Positions 26,468 to 35,222 of a stretch of 57,326 nt of DNA are shown in pieces. The translations under genes were made by a program, and so were the position numbers. Each line of letters opens with the position of its first letter. Positions within the stretch are counted from its first letter, which is position 1. The stretch comes from Eubacteriales bacterium. GTDB lineage: Bacteria > Bacillota > Clostridia > Lachnospirales > Lachnospiraceae. Under the pieces are notes generated by a model. That model did no database searches and was not told the origin of the DNA. It was given only the letters and a program-made list of their open reading frames with translations. The stretch is taken from contig JAUNJG010000008.1 in the NCBI GenBank assembly GCA_030533385.1, forward strand, positions 1 to 57,326. The letters run 5' to 3'.

Positions 26468-27463
26468 ATGAGCATACAAACGATTGCGACACAAAAATTA
26501 GAAATCTTGTGGCAGCCTGCAAAAACCGGAGTGCGGATTCTCCGTATATATGGGGAGCATCCTCTTCTTCATCTGCCGGAAAAAATAGAAGGTATGCCTG
26601 TGACGGAAATTGGCGCTTACTGCTTTTCACGCTCGGAGCCTTCCTTACCGGAAAAATATTTTCGTTACAGGATAGGACTTTCTTCTGACAGCACCCACTC
26701 TCTCTTTCCTTTGAGCGGGGACGCAGTGGAAGAGATTATTCTGCCCGGCACAGTGACAACCCTGCACAACGCCGCCTTCTACAACTGCCGGCGGCTTCAC
26801 ACTTTACATGCAGGACAATGTCTGAATGCCATCGGAAGCGATGAGTTTACTAATTGCATGAGACTTCACAGAATCATTTTTTCTTCAACAGAGAAGAACG
26901 CCTCGGCTCTCTCCCTCCTTTTGGAGCGGCTCTCCGGGCATCTGGAAGTTCAATTTCATTCGCAGGGTACCATGACGTCCGCTCTAATCTTTCCGGAATA
27001 TTATGAATGGCTGGATGAAATCTCCCCCGCCCACATTTTCAGCCGGAGCATCCACGGGGAAGGCTTTCGCATGAGAAAATGCTTTACGAACGGTGGAATC
27101 GACCATATGAAATATGACCGTTGTTTTGACAATGCCTTAAAATCTGAGACGGATTCCACTCTGTGTCAGATTGCTTCCTGCCGTCTGCGCTGGCCCGTCG
27201 GCCTTTCTGATTCTTTCCGCACTTCCTACGAAAATGCACTTCGAGAAAGAATCCATGAGGCATTGTCTATGGCAATCAAAGAAAAAGACAGGGATTTTCT
27301 TCTATTCCTTTGCAGACATTATTTTTCTGCCAAAGAGTTTCAGAACGCCGCCTCCCAATGCATTGAGGCGGACTGGGGAGAGGGCAGCGCACTTCTTATC
27401 GAGGCGCAGCACAGACAGTGCAGTCCCTCCCGAAAATGCTTCTCTTTCGATGACAACTGGTAA
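26468..27463 (+). CDS. Cytoplasmic LRR_5 (BspA-like) repeat protein of a MoxR/vWA operon
   Basis: The 331-residue product has no signal peptide. Its N-terminal half carries BspA-type leucine-rich segments (LPEKIEGMPVTEIGAYCF, then EEIILPGTVTTLHNAAFYNCRRLHTLH). The C-terminal half is helical, with no family I recognise, and contains cysteines (LRMRKCF-like, FLLFLCRHYFS, ASQCIEADW). AGGAGG precedes ATG 26468. It is followed after 29 bases by a vWA protein and then a MoxR ATPase. That order suggests it is the sensor or substrate-binding part of the machine. Function is inferred from context only. Confidence 0.75.
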   Translation: MSIQTIATQKLEILWQPAKTGVRILRIYGEHPLLHLPEKIEGMPVTEIGAYCFSRSEPSLPEKYFRYRIGLSSDSTHSLFPLSGDAVEEIILPGTVTTLHNAAFYNCRRLHTLHAGQCLNAIGSDEFTNCMRLHRIIFSSTEKNASALSLLLERLSGHLEVQFHSQGTMTSALIFPEYYEWLDEISPAHIFSRSIHGEGFRMRKCFTNGGIDHMKYDRCFDNALKSETDSTLCQIASCRLRWPVGLSDSFRTSYENALRERIHEALSMAIKEKDRDFLLFLCRHYFSAKEFQNAASQCIEADWGEGSALLIEAQHRQCSPSRKCFSFDDNW

Positions 27464-27492
27464 CGAATTAACACTTTGGAAAGGATGATGTT

Positions 27493-28797
27493 ATGACACC
27501 CTCTCTATCTCAGAGAGAATGGGAAAACAATATGAGCGTTCGTATTCTGGAGCTTGTCCGAAACGAACTTTATCTTGATTTCCGCTATCTTGATATGGCT
27601 CTTTCCTCCCTCGTATTTTCTCCCAAAGAGGAGTTAAAAACGATAGCTACCGACGGCGCTTCTTTGTTTTTCTCGCGAGAACAAATATTACGGGTTTTTA
27701 AAAATAACCCTCTTTTTCTTAACCGCACTTATCTTCACAGCGTTCTTCACTGCATCTTCCGCCATCTGTGGATGCGGAAAAACCGGGAACCGGTTCTTTG
27801 GAATATTGCCTGCGATATCGCTGTGGAGCAGGTCATTGATTCTTTTGATAAAAACTCTACAAAGCGGGCGCTTTCTCTTGTGCGCTCCCGCTATTACGAG
27901 CATCTGAAAAAAGAAAAAATCCCTGTCACTGCGGCAGCTGTTTACCGGGACTTGCTCTCTGTCACCGACCCGGAGGAACAACTTGAACTACAACTCGAAT
28001 TTTATACCGATGACCACCGGTTCTGGCCAAGGGATGCTTCTTCTTCTCTCTCCTCCGAGGCCATCGGAAAACAGTGGGAAAAGATTGGACGAAGAGCCTC
28101 TAAAGACATCGAACTGCGGGGAAACCAGAGTTCCTCCGCCCTCTCCTCCGTGACTTCACAGATTGCGCTGGGAAAAAGTCGAAGAAGTTATCAGGAGTTT
28201 CTTAAAAAATTTACCGTATTGCAGGAAGAACTTCACTGTAATTACGACGAATTTGACTTGAATTATTACACTTACGGCCTTCAGATTTATCAAAATATGC
28301 CATTAATTGAACCGTTGGAGACAAGAGAAGTAAAAAAAATATCCGAGTTTGTCATTGTGATAGATACCAGTTATTCTACCGATGGACTTCTGGTCAGACG
28401 TTTTTTGCGGGAAACTTTTCGCATTATCACACAGAGAGACAGTTTTTTTAAAAAAAGCCATATCAGAATTCTTCAATGTGATAATCAGGTTCGATCTGAT
28501 ACAGTCATTACATCGGAGTCTGATATTGAACGGCTCTTACAAAACTTTTCTCTCATCGGTGGCGGCGGCACGGATTTTCGCCCTGCCTTTGCCTATGTGG
28601 ATAAGCTTTTATCCCAGGGAACACTGCGTCACTTAAAAGGCCTTTTATACTTTACAGACGGACAAGGTATATATCCTGCCAGACGTCCCCCCTATGACAC
28701 TGCCTTTTTATTTATGGGCGACGCGGACGCCGTTCGTCCCGTTGCTCCCGTCTGGGCAATGGTTATGCATCTTAATGAGGAGGATTTCGACCTATGA
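27493..28797 (+). CDS. vWA-domain protein with degenerate metallopeptidase-like N-terminus (DUF2201 type)
   Basis: The product has 434 residues. The N-terminal part resembles the DUF2201 / COG3864 metallopeptidase-like domain, including WNIACDIAVEQVI. The expected HExxH motif reads HSVLH (His82, Ser83, His86), so the catalytic Glu is missing. The C-terminal vWA domain has an intact MIDAS: DTSYS (Asp291, Ser293, Ser295), GGGGTDFRPAF and YFTDGQG. GGAAAGGA lies seven bases before ATG 27493. Its stop overlaps the ATG of the MoxR gene (ATGA), which is the usual coupling of vWA proteins with MoxR ATPases. A scaffold role is more likely than a protease role. Confidence 0.85.
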   Translation: MTPSLSQREWENNMSVRILELVRNELYLDFRYLDMALSSLVFSPKEELKTIATDGASLFFSREQILRVFKNNPLFLNRTYLHSVLHCIFRHLWMRKNREPVLWNIACDIAVEQVIDSFDKNSTKRALSLVRSRYYEHLKKEKIPVTAAAVYRDLLSVTDPEEQLELQLEFYTDDHRFWPRDASSSLSSEAIGKQWEKIGRRASKDIELRGNQSSSALSSVTSQIALGKSRRSYQEFLKKFTVLQEELHCNYDEFDLNYYTYGLQIYQNMPLIEPLETREVKKISEFVIVIDTSYSTDGLLVRRFLRETFRIITQRDSFFKKSHIRILQCDNQVRSDTVITSESDIERLLQNFSLIGGGGTDFRPAFAYVDKLLSQGTLRHLKGLLYFTDGQGIYPARRPPYDTAFLFMGDADAVRPVAPVWAMVMHLNEEDFDL

Positions 28798-30329
28798 ATA
28801 TCAAAAAAGCAAAAGAAGACATTAAAAACACTGTCCGGGCTTACCTGGACAAAGATGATTTTGGACAGTATCGCATTCCCCATCTGCGCCAGCGTCCCAT
28901 TCTCCTGATGGGGCCTCCGGGCATCGGAAAAACACAGATTATGGAGCAGATTGCCAGAGAATGCGACATCGGCCTTGTCTCCTACACCATCACTCATCAC
29001 ACCAGGCAAAGCGCCGTCGGCCTGCCTTTTATCCGGGAAGAGACATTCCACGGAAAAACCTACTCTGTCACCGAATATACGATGAGTGAAATCATCGCCA
29101 GCATCTATCACTATATGGAAGAAACCGGAAAAAAGGAAGGTATCCTTTTTATCGACGAGATAAACTGTGTCTCTGAAACCCTGGCTCCCACTATGCTCCA
29201 ATTTCTTCAATGCAAAACTTTCGGAAATCAGGCAGTTCCCGAAGGCTGGATTATCACTGCCGCCGGAAACCCTCCCGAATACAACAAAAGCGTCAAGGAG
29301 TTCGATTTCGTCACCCTTGACCGGGTTCGGAAAATCACTCTGGAAGCAAATCTGGAAGTTTTCCGCAGCTATGCCCGCATGAGAGGACTCCATCCGTTTA
29401 TATTAAGCTACCTGGAACTTCGCCCGCAGAATTTTTACCGCACGGAAAATGACGTGGACGGCTTACAGTTTGTCACTGCGAGAGGCTGGGAAGACTTGAG
29501 CAGCTTGATTTTTTCTTACGAAAGTCTCGGCATTTCCGTCGACGAGGACGTCATCGGGCAATTTCTACAGCATGAGGAAGTGGCAAAAGATGTCGCCGCC
29601 TACTATGACTTGTACAAAAAATATAAAGAAGACTACGATATCAGCCTCATTCTCACCGGGGAGGTCAGCACCGGCATATTCGAGCGACTTTTCCATGCCT
29701 CCTTTGATGAACGGCTCAGCTGTGTGGAACTGCTTGCCAATGGCGTTCACAATTATGCCTCCCACGCCATGGACCTGGATGCAGTCACCGACTACTGCTA
29801 CGAATTTTTGAAACACTATCGCCGTTCTTTAAAGGAGGGCGTTTCCAGCCGCCTCCCAGCCCAAAATCTGTGGCTGGCCCATGTGGAAGACCGAAAACAT
29901 AATTTTTTATTGAAAGAAAAAACCGGACTGGTCACCCCGGAAGAAAAGAAAAGACATCTTTATATTATGGATTTGCTGCGACAGTGGATTCCGAGCGGAA
30001 ACAGTACGCCGCAGGATGCATTCCAACATGTAGAGCAGGGATTTCGCCAGCTTTGCGCCGACCGGGAAGACGCTTTGACAAAAACGTCCGCCGCCTTAAA
30101 TCACAGCTTCTCCTTCATGGAGGAAGCCTTTGGAGAAGGCCAGGAAATGGTGGTATTTGTCACCGACCTCACTCTGGACGCCGATATCTCCTCCTATATT
30201 GCACAAAATGGATGTGAAAAATATTTCCAATACAACAAAACCCTTCTCATTGGCACACAGCGGGCAACCATCTTAAAAGAACTGAATCGGGATGATATCT
30301 ATTCTGACAGCATGCAGTGGGATTTCTAG
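28794..30329 (+). CDS. MoxR-type AAA+ ATPase
   Basis: The 511-residue AAA+ protein has Walker A GPPGIGKT (residues 40-47), Walker B GILFIDEIN (Asp121, Glu122) and a sensor-like ITAAGNPPEYN. It is longer than a usual MoxR protein (about 330), with a helical C-terminal extension after residue 330. MoxR ATPases act with vWA partners as chaperone-like remodelling machines, and here the gene overlaps the vWA gene by four bases. The LRR / vWA / MoxR trio forms one operon. Ternary MoxR-vWA sets have been proposed from comparative genomics to act in biological conflict or protein maturation. The role here is unknown. Confidence 0.9.
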   Translation: MNIKKAKEDIKNTVRAYLDKDDFGQYRIPHLRQRPILLMGPPGIGKTQIMEQIARECDIGLVSYTITHHTRQSAVGLPFIREETFHGKTYSVTEYTMSEIIASIYHYMEETGKKEGILFIDEINCVSETLAPTMLQFLQCKTFGNQAVPEGWIITAAGNPPEYNKSVKEFDFVTLDRVRKITLEANLEVFRSYARMRGLHPFILSYLELRPQNFYRTENDVDGLQFVTARGWEDLSSLIFSYESLGISVDEDVIGQFLQHEEVAKDVAAYYDLYKKYKEDYDISLILTGEVSTGIFERLFHASFDERLSCVELLANGVHNYASHAMDLDAVTDYCYEFLKHYRRSLKEGVSSRLPAQNLWLAHVEDRKHNFLLKEKTGLVTPEEKKRHLYIMDLLRQWIPSGNSTPQDAFQHVEQGFRQLCADREDALTKTSAALNHSFSFMEEAFGEGQEMVVFVTDLTLDADISSYIAQNGCEKYFQYNKTLLIGTQRATILKELNRDDIYSDSMQWDF

Positions 30330-30401
30330 GTTTCATCTCCTGCGCCGCCTGCGAAACAGAACTTCTGATTCTGATAACCGATGTATGTCCACAAAAAACA
30401 A

Positions 30402-30431
30402 GCTCCTCTGAAAACCCATTTTCAGAGGAGC
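30402..30431 (-). terminator. Strong hairpin between the MoxR gene and tRNA-Leu
   Basis: GCTCCTCTGAAAA pairs perfectly with TTTTCAGAGGAGC around CCCA. On the minus strand it is followed by TTGTTTTTTG, so it works best for leftward transcripts. It lies six bases beyond the TAG that ends the integrase-like tail at 30437. It may also stop the MoxR operon. Confidence 0.75.
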
Positions 30432-30436
30432 CTACT

Positions 30437-30544
30437 CTAGTCAGTTGCTTTTCTTTTTCTGCAAAACTTTGGTTGAAGTTTGGTTGAAATTTGATTGAAG
30501 TCAAACTTTTTTAGATTTATGTTCTTATCCCAGGGAACTGTCAT
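30437..30544 (-). pseudogene. Possible C-terminal remnant of a tyrosine integrase
   Basis: A 35-codon minus-strand frame contains KKFDFNQISTKLQPKF and ends in TAG, with a strong terminator just after. Asn/Lys/Phe/Thr-rich tails of this kind terminate many Firmicute phage-type integrases, and the frame lies directly downstream of a tRNA gene. There is no catalytic domain and no ribosome site. Chance is a fair alternative. Confidence 0.25.
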
Positions 30545-30588
30545 TTTATACTGATGCGATGTCATTTGTCAGAACTGATAATACAAAA

Positions 30589-30616
30589 AGCCCGGACATC
30601 CTAAGATGTTCGGACT
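30589..30616 (-). terminator. Terminator of tRNA-Leu
   Basis: On the minus strand AGTCCGAACATC pairs with GATGTCCGGGCT (one mismatch, one G-U) around TTAG, followed by TTTTTG. It begins 13 bases past the tRNA. Confidence 0.8.
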
Positions 30617-30628
30617 TTCATTGTTATA

Positions 30629-30714
30629 TGCGGATAACAAGACTTGAACTTGCATGAGCGATATTGCTCACTAGAACCTGAATCTAGCGCGTCTGCCAAT
30701 TCCGCCATATCCGC
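30629..30714 (-). tRNA. tRNA-Leu (anticodon CAG)
   Basis: The 86-base RNA has the acceptor stem GCGGATA/TATCCGC with discriminator A. The D-arm is GGCGGAATTGGCAGACGC, typical of leucine tRNAs. The anticodon stem-loop is CTAGA-TTCAGGT-TCTAG (anticodon CAG). It has a long variable arm (TGAGCAATATCGCTCA) and the T-arm GCAAGTTCAAGTCTTGT. The CCA end is not encoded. A TTGCTT - 17 - TATTAT promoter lies just upstream (30727-30755). Confidence 0.96.
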
Positions 30715-30726
30715 TTACAAGAACAA

Positions 30727-30755
30727 ATAATACCACATCTCAAAACAAAAAGCAA
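30727..30755 (-). promoter_or_regulatory. Promoter of tRNA-Leu
   Basis: On the minus strand TTGCTT (30750-30755) lies 17 bases before TATTAT (30727-30732), about 10 bases upstream of the mature 5' end. Confidence 0.75.
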
Positions 30756-30839
30756 GCACTTTTTTAAAAAAGTTTACGCACAATTTTTGCTGACCGTAAA
30801 ATCCCGGAGAAAACGGTGTTTTGCCGAACGGAGGGATGC

Positions 30840-30864
30840 GGGCTGAACGATAAACGTTCAGCCC
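30840..30864 (-). terminator. Hairpin after the FGGY kinase gene
   Basis: GGGCTGAACG pairs with CGTTCAGCCC around five bases, seven bases past the stop at 30871. On the minus strand no U-run follows, so its strength is uncertain. Confidence 0.55.
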
Positions 30865-30870
30865 TCCTCT

Positions 30871-32400
30871 TTACAAAGAAAGTTCTTTTTTCATGTCCCA
30901 ATATTTCATCATCACTTCATTGAGAACGCACCATTCCTTATATCGTTTTTCATATATCGGATAGGTGGAGACATCCGGCAGTACCGCCTCCTTGGTTTTT
31001 ACTGCATGAACGAAGGCTTCTTCATAGCCGTTGTAAACACCGGCTCCGATTCCGGCGGCAATGGCCACGCCCAGAGCGCCGGTTTCCTCACAGTCTACGC
31101 CGATAATCGGAACCTGAAGGACATTGGCAAAAATCTGGTTCCAGACCCGGCTTCTTGCGGTTCCTCCGGTAAGGCGGATGGTGGAAAGCGGCAATCCGGC
31201 ATTTTTCAGGAAATCCACATGATGTTTATGGATGAATGCCACTCCTTCTGCCACGGAATAGCAAATGTCAGCATAAGAGGTATTCATGGTAATGTTGAAG
31301 AAGTTGGCTTTTGCATTGACATGAATACTTGGCTGCGCCACAAAAGGACTGAAAAACACCTTCGCCTTCTCAATCGGCACCATTTCTATCAACTCATCTA
31401 ATACATCATAATAGGAAATTCCTCTATCTTTTGCTTCCTTTTTGGCTTCGCCGCTCAGCACTCTGGTAAACCATTCATAATTGGAGCCGGAAGCGCCGGT
31501 GTAGGAGCAGTTCAGATATTCTCCTTTTTTCAGATACGGCATATTGGAGGAGGCGTTAGGAATGATTCTCGTTGAGTGGGTTTCGTTGATACACCAGCTT
31601 CCTGCCACTGCTGTATACACACCCTCCTCCGTGGCTCCTGCCCCCACCAGACAAGCCAGAATGTCCATCATGCCGGCCACAACCGGGGTTCCTTCCTTCA
31701 GACCGGTCAGGGCAGATGCCTCGGCGGTCACCCTGCCCACGATTTCTGAAGGCTCTCCGGCCAGCTTCGGCAGCGCATCATAGACTTCTTCGATTCCATA
31801 GAGCTTCATCAGTTCTCTGGAATATTCCATGGTATCCATATCGATCATAAAGGATCCGCCAAAGCAATTCATATCCGTGGCAAACTCTCCGGTCAGACGA
31901 TACATGATATAATCCTTGAACATTAAGATACCGCCGATTTTCTGATAAACCTCCGGTTCATGCTCTTTATACCATCGAATAATCGGTCCCGGTTCTCCGG
32001 CAAAAAGCGTGCCCTTCACAATATCATTGATCTTCTCATATACACCGGTTTCCTGATACATGGCAATGATATCATCGGCCCGATGGTCCTGTGAGAAAAC
32101 TCCCGGTGCAATGGTCTCACCGTTTTTCCCCACGACTACCACTCCGTTACCAAAAGAGGTGACACCGATTCCCCTGATTGTTTCCGGCGCCACGGCAGCT
32201 TTTTGCAGCGCTTCTCTGATACAGTTGGAAATCAGCTTCCAAAGCTCATCCACATCAAATTCTTCAAAGCCTTCTCCCCGTTTTTTAAAGTGCATACTCG
32301 GCGTGGAGGCCGTGGAAACAATCGTTCCCTCGGTATCAAAAATAACCACCTTACTCGACGTATTTCCCGCATCAATTCCAATTAAATATTCCTGTTTCAT
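30871..32400 (-). CDS. FGGY-family carbohydrate kinase
   Basis: This ATP-dependent sugar or polyol kinase of 509 residues has the FGGY/ASKHA fold. It begins YLIGIDAGNTSSKVVIFD (phosphate 1 loop). DHRAD marks the catalytic Asp region, and the C-terminal FGGY signature region is LSTIRLTGGTARSRVWNQIFANVL. The closest groups I recall are L-xylulose- and L-ribulose-type kinases. GlpK is encoded separately nearby, so glycerol is not the expected substrate. It is the last gene of an SDR / class II aldolase / kinase unit, which suggests oxidation, phosphorylation and cleavage of an unknown polyol or sugar. Confidence 0.88.
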   Translation of the reverse strand: MKQEYLIGIDAGNTSSKVVIFDTEGTIVSTASTPSMHFKKRGEGFEEFDVDELWKLISNCIREALQKAAVAPETIRGIGVTSFGNGVVVVGKNGETIAPGVFSQDHRADDIIAMYQETGVYEKINDIVKGTLFAGEPGPIIRWYKEHEPEVYQKIGGILMFKDYIMYRLTGEFATDMNCFGGSFMIDMDTMEYSRELMKLYGIEEVYDALPKLAGEPSEIVGRVTAEASALTGLKEGTPVVAGMMDILACLVGAGATEEGVYTAVAGSWCINETHSTRIIPNASSNMPYLKKGEYLNCSYTGASGSNYEWFTRVLSGEAKKEAKDRGISYYDVLDELIEMVPIEKAKVFFSPFVAQPSIHVNAKANFFNITMNTSYADICYSVAEGVAFIHKHHVDFLKNAGLPLSTIRLTGGTARSRVWNQIFANVLQVPIIGVDCEETGALGVAIAAGIGAGVYNGYEEAFVHAVKTKEAVLPDVSTYPIYEKRYKEWCVLNEVMMKYWDMKKELSL

Positions 32401-32421
32401 AATAACCCTCTCCTCGTTGTC

Positions 32422-33294
32422 CTATGCTTTTCCCACGGAACCTGTCAATTCCATTTTTTCGATTACAACCTGCTTCAATGCCTCCAGCGGTTTTTCCGTT
32501 GCTTTGCTGACCCATATGGCCAGAGATGCCGCATTGTCCAGCTTCTTTTTTAATTCTCCATAGTAAGCCGTCAGCATTTCTGAATAAATATTCAGCTTGC
32601 AAATTCCCTTTTCCACCGCCATCCGAATCTGTTCATCCGGCGTTCCGGAGCCTCCGTGCATCACAAGGGGTACCGTGGAAATACGATTTAATTCCTCCAG
32701 CCGCTCAAAATCCAGGACAGGCGTATGGACATAAACGCCGTGCGCCGTGCCTACGGCCACCGCCAGGCAATCCACCTGAGTTTCTCTGACAAAACGCTCC
32801 AGCTCCTGGGGAGCCGTTAGAAAATCCGTCGGATTATCATAGTTTCCGTCGGCTTTTGCTTCCCCGGAAACAATGCCGTCTCCCACATGACCCAGCTCTG
32901 CTTCCACCGTTACTCCCTTTGCATGGGCGTATTCCACGGCCTCCCTCGTCAGCCGGATATTTTCTTCCAGCGAGTAGGTGGAAGCGTCATACATCACAGA
33001 GGTAAAGCCCGAATCCACACATTTTTTCAGAAAATCCATGTCTCTGGCATGGTCCAGATGAAGGCACACCGGAACGGAAGCCTTTTGTGCCATATCTCTC
33101 AGACAATATGTCCAGTACGGCAGCATATTACCTTCCAAATCTATGGGAAGGCCCATGATGATAACCGGGGAATGCTTTTCCTCTGCCGCCTCTATGATTT
33201 TCATTGCCATTTCCAGGGTACTGGCATCAAAGGCCGGCACCCCATACCCTTCTTTTCTCGCCTTTTCCAAGATTGGTTTTATCGTAACAAGCAT
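32422..33294 (-). CDS. Class II (zinc) fructose-bisphosphate aldolase family protein
   Basis: The 290-residue product is a zinc-dependent aldolase of the FbaA/GatY/KbaY family, cleaving a ketose phosphate to dihydroxyacetone phosphate and an aldehyde. The metal and active-site motifs are intact: LHLDHARDMD, VEAELGHVGDG, AVGTAHGVY and LVMHGGSGTPDEQI, followed by KLNIYSEM. At this length it is nearer the tagatose-type (GatY/KbaY) members than to glycolytic FbaA of Gram-negatives. It lies 21 bases upstream of the FGGY kinase and 44 bases after the SDR gene, so the three are co-transcribed. Substrate is not determined. Confidence 0.9.
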   Translation of the reverse strand: MLVTIKPILEKARKEGYGVPAFDASTLEMAMKIIEAAEEKHSPVIIMGLPIDLEGNMLPYWTYCLRDMAQKASVPVCLHLDHARDMDFLKKCVDSGFTSVMYDASTYSLEENIRLTREAVEYAHAKGVTVEAELGHVGDGIVSGEAKADGNYDNPTDFLTAPQELERFVRETQVDCLAVAVGTAHGVYVHTPVLDFERLEELNRISTVPLVMHGGSGTPDEQIRMAVEKGICKLNIYSEMLTAYYGELKKKLDNAASLAIWVSKATEKPLEALKQVVIEKMELTGSVGKA

Positions 33295-33338
33295 CCGCCC
33301 CTTCTCCTTTCTATCCGGCTGTTTACGCCGCCAGCTCC

Positions 33339-34097
33339 TTAGCGCATCAACATTCCTCCTGTGGCATCCATCGTCATACCGGTCAGATAATCTGCCCGGC
33401 AGGATGCCAGAAATACGATACAGCCTGCCACATCCTCCGGTTCTGCAATTCGTCCGACAGGAATCCGGCTTTTATAGTAGGCTTCTCTTTCTGCCAGACT
33501 TTTTTCTGTCATGGAAGTACGAACCATCCCCGGCGCCACCGCATTGATATTGATTCCATATTTCGCCACCTCTCTTGCCTGGGAAATCATAAAGGTCACA
33601 AGTCCGGCTTTTGACGCGGCATAATGGGCGTGGCCGGTGGTGGAGCCATGGAACGCCGCCTGGGATACTACATTGACAATCTTCCCTTTTCTTTCTGTTT
33701 CCAGAAGATGATTGACCATCAGCCGGCTTAAAATATAAGGAACCTCCAGATTCATATAAATGGTTCTTTCAAATTCCGATTTCTCCATATCCTTCACATA
33801 GGCTGTCGGCCATATGCCGGCATTATTCACCAGAATATCCAGAGTTTTCCTTTGCTGTAAGCTTTCCTCAAACAGACGTTCCGCCTCGTTTTCTCTTGAA
33901 AGATCTGCCGCTACGGCGATGGTCTCCACCGAATATCGGGTGGATATTTCTGCGGCAATCTTTTGTGCCTTTTCCTGATTTCTGCCCGAAATTATCACGT
34001 TGGCACCTTCTTGGGCAAAGAGTTCTGCCGCTGCCTTCCCCACTCCGCCCGTGCTGCCTGTCACCAATACATTTTTGTTTTTTAATCCTAAATCCAT
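33339..34097 (-). CDS. SDR-family oxidoreductase
   Basis: This is a 252-residue classical short-chain dehydrogenase. The cofactor motif is TGSTGGVGK (residues about 13-21), NNAG is present, and the catalytic Ser and YxxxK are in VSQAAFHGS and HYAASKAG. The C-terminal PGMVRTSMT and GMTMDATGGM segments are typical. ATG 34097 lies six bases after GGGGGG; the ATG at 34103 lies within that site. It begins the downstream sugar module behind glpP, 115 bases away. A polyol dehydrogenase role is inferred from the aldolase and kinase that follow. Note that no glycerol dehydrogenase is encoded in the window. Confidence 0.9.
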   Translation of the reverse strand: MDLGLKNKNVLVTGSTGGVGKAAAELFAQEGANVIISGRNQEKAQKIAAEISTRYSVETIAVAADLSRENEAERLFEESLQQRKTLDILVNNAGIWPTAYVKDMEKSEFERTIYMNLEVPYILSRLMVNHLLETERKGKIVNVVSQAAFHGSTTGHAHYAASKAGLVTFMISQAREVAKYGININAVAPGMVRTSMTEKSLAEREAYYKSRIPVGRIAEPEDVAGCIVFLASCRADYLTGMTMDATGGMLMR

Positions 34098-34212
34098 AAT
34101 CATCCCCCCTTATCATTACCATTTAGAATCATTCTTGTCTGACAGCAAAATCCATTTCTTTCTCCATATCCGTTTCACTCTGCCGGTACCTTCAAATAAA
34201 ACAGCGAAATCA

Positions 34213-34767
34213 TTATACTCTCAAGGACCACAGCTCTCTGGTGCTTGTCATCACTCCCCTGAATCCAGATTCTTTACACAACCTCACTTTCTCCTCTGTA
34301 TTCACAAAGCCTGCCGCATAATAATCTCCTTGCCACACCTCCTGAAATTTCGGCAAAAATTCAACGGCATGATAGTACGGCCTCAGTTCAACGGCATCAA
34401 ATTTTACTTCTCTCATAAATCTTAGCGCATTTTGTACAGAGATAGAATCTATCAGCGTAATTCTGTAAATAATTTTTAGTTTTAGATTCTTCATCATATG
34501 AAGCTTCGTCACACTGGATCCAATCAACGCATCCACATGATATAACTGTTTTAACATTTGAAATGCTATTTTATCGTTTCCCAGTCCTCCCACCAGTTCA
34601 TGATTAATCAACACCTTCTTTCCTGCTTTATGACATCTATCTGTCCATTGCTGCAAATTCCCGATATGGGATCCGGAAGGTTGAATGTATTCATTTTTCA
34701 GCGACAACGCATAGTTTAAATAACGAATTTCCCGAACTGACGGTATAATCCGAAACTCTTTCTCCAT
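34213..34767 (-). CDS. glpP: GlpP, glycerol-3-phosphate-responsive antiterminator
   Basis: The 184-residue product matches the G3P antiterminator family (PF04309 as I recall). GSHIGNLQQWTDRCHKAGKK, LINHELVGGLGNDKIA, DALIGSSVTKLHMMK and AVELRPYYHA are characteristic, within a TIM-barrel-like sequence. In Bacillus the protein binds leader mRNA of glp genes when G3P is present and allows readthrough of a terminator. Candidate targets with shared motifs and hairpins lie in this window at 38020-38117 and 39729-39806. It is the last gene of the glp set. Confidence 0.93.
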   Translation of the reverse strand: MEKEFRIIPSVREIRYLNYALSLKNEYIQPSGSHIGNLQQWTDRCHKAGKKVLINHELVGGLGNDKIAFQMLKQLYHVDALIGSSVTKLHMMKNLKLKIIYRITLIDSISVQNALRFMREVKFDAVELRPYYHAVEFLPKFQEVWQGDYYAAGFVNTEEKVRLCKESGFRGVMTSTRELWSLRV

Positions 34768-34830
34768 ACTTTCTCCTCATCTTTTTATATAGAATTATTA
34801 TAGAAGTGTTCTTTCTCCTATCATCACTAT

Positions 34831-35205
34831 CTACCTCTTATTATTTATTGTTTTACAGGCCACCAGGTTCACCTGACTTCCCGCAAGATTTTCCTTGATA
34901 ACCTCACCCATTTTTACCGGATGCTGCAAACAAATTTCCCGAATTTCTTCCATGGCTTTTTGCATCAAATTTTTTGGAATCGGCGCCTGAGATTTTACCG
35001 GAACCAGACATTCCTTTCCTTCCATCACAGCATAGACCGTACTGGTCAGCATCCGCTCCGGATTCACCCATTCCTTCTGCGCAAACACTTCCCCTCTCGG
35101 GCAATGGTTTCCTTCTACTTTTTCTACCTGATTTTTATCATTAATCATCACTCGCAGCGCACAACCGGAAGGACAGGTTGTACAGCACATGGTTACTTCT
35201 TTCAT
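34831..35205 (-). CDS. DUF1667 protein
   Basis: The 124-residue product starts with a cysteine cluster (MCCTTCPSGCALRV and GNHCPRGE) that could bind an Fe-S centre or zinc. It continues with NPERMLTSTV and VPVKSQAPIPK, the hallmark of DUF1667. This family is regularly the third gene of anaerobic GlpA-like / FAD-NAD oxidoreductase operons in Firmicutes, as here (17 bases after the second flavoprotein). It is probably the electron-transfer or membrane-linking subunit, a role like GlpC, but this is inference. Confidence 0.9.
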   Translation of the reverse strand: MKEVTMCCTTCPSGCALRVMINDKNQVEKVEGNHCPRGEVFAQKEWVNPERMLTSTVYAVMEGKECLVPVKSQAPIPKNLMQKAMEEIREICLQHPVKMGEVIKENLAGSQVNLVACKTINNKR

Positions 35206-35222
35206 AAAGAATTCCTCCTCTT

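Noticed and set aside
30247..30504. 85-codon minus-strand frame running through the terminator at 30402-30431
   Set aside because: It crosses a strong hairpin and antisense MoxR sequence. Only the short tail at 30437-30544 deserves mention, and with low confidence.
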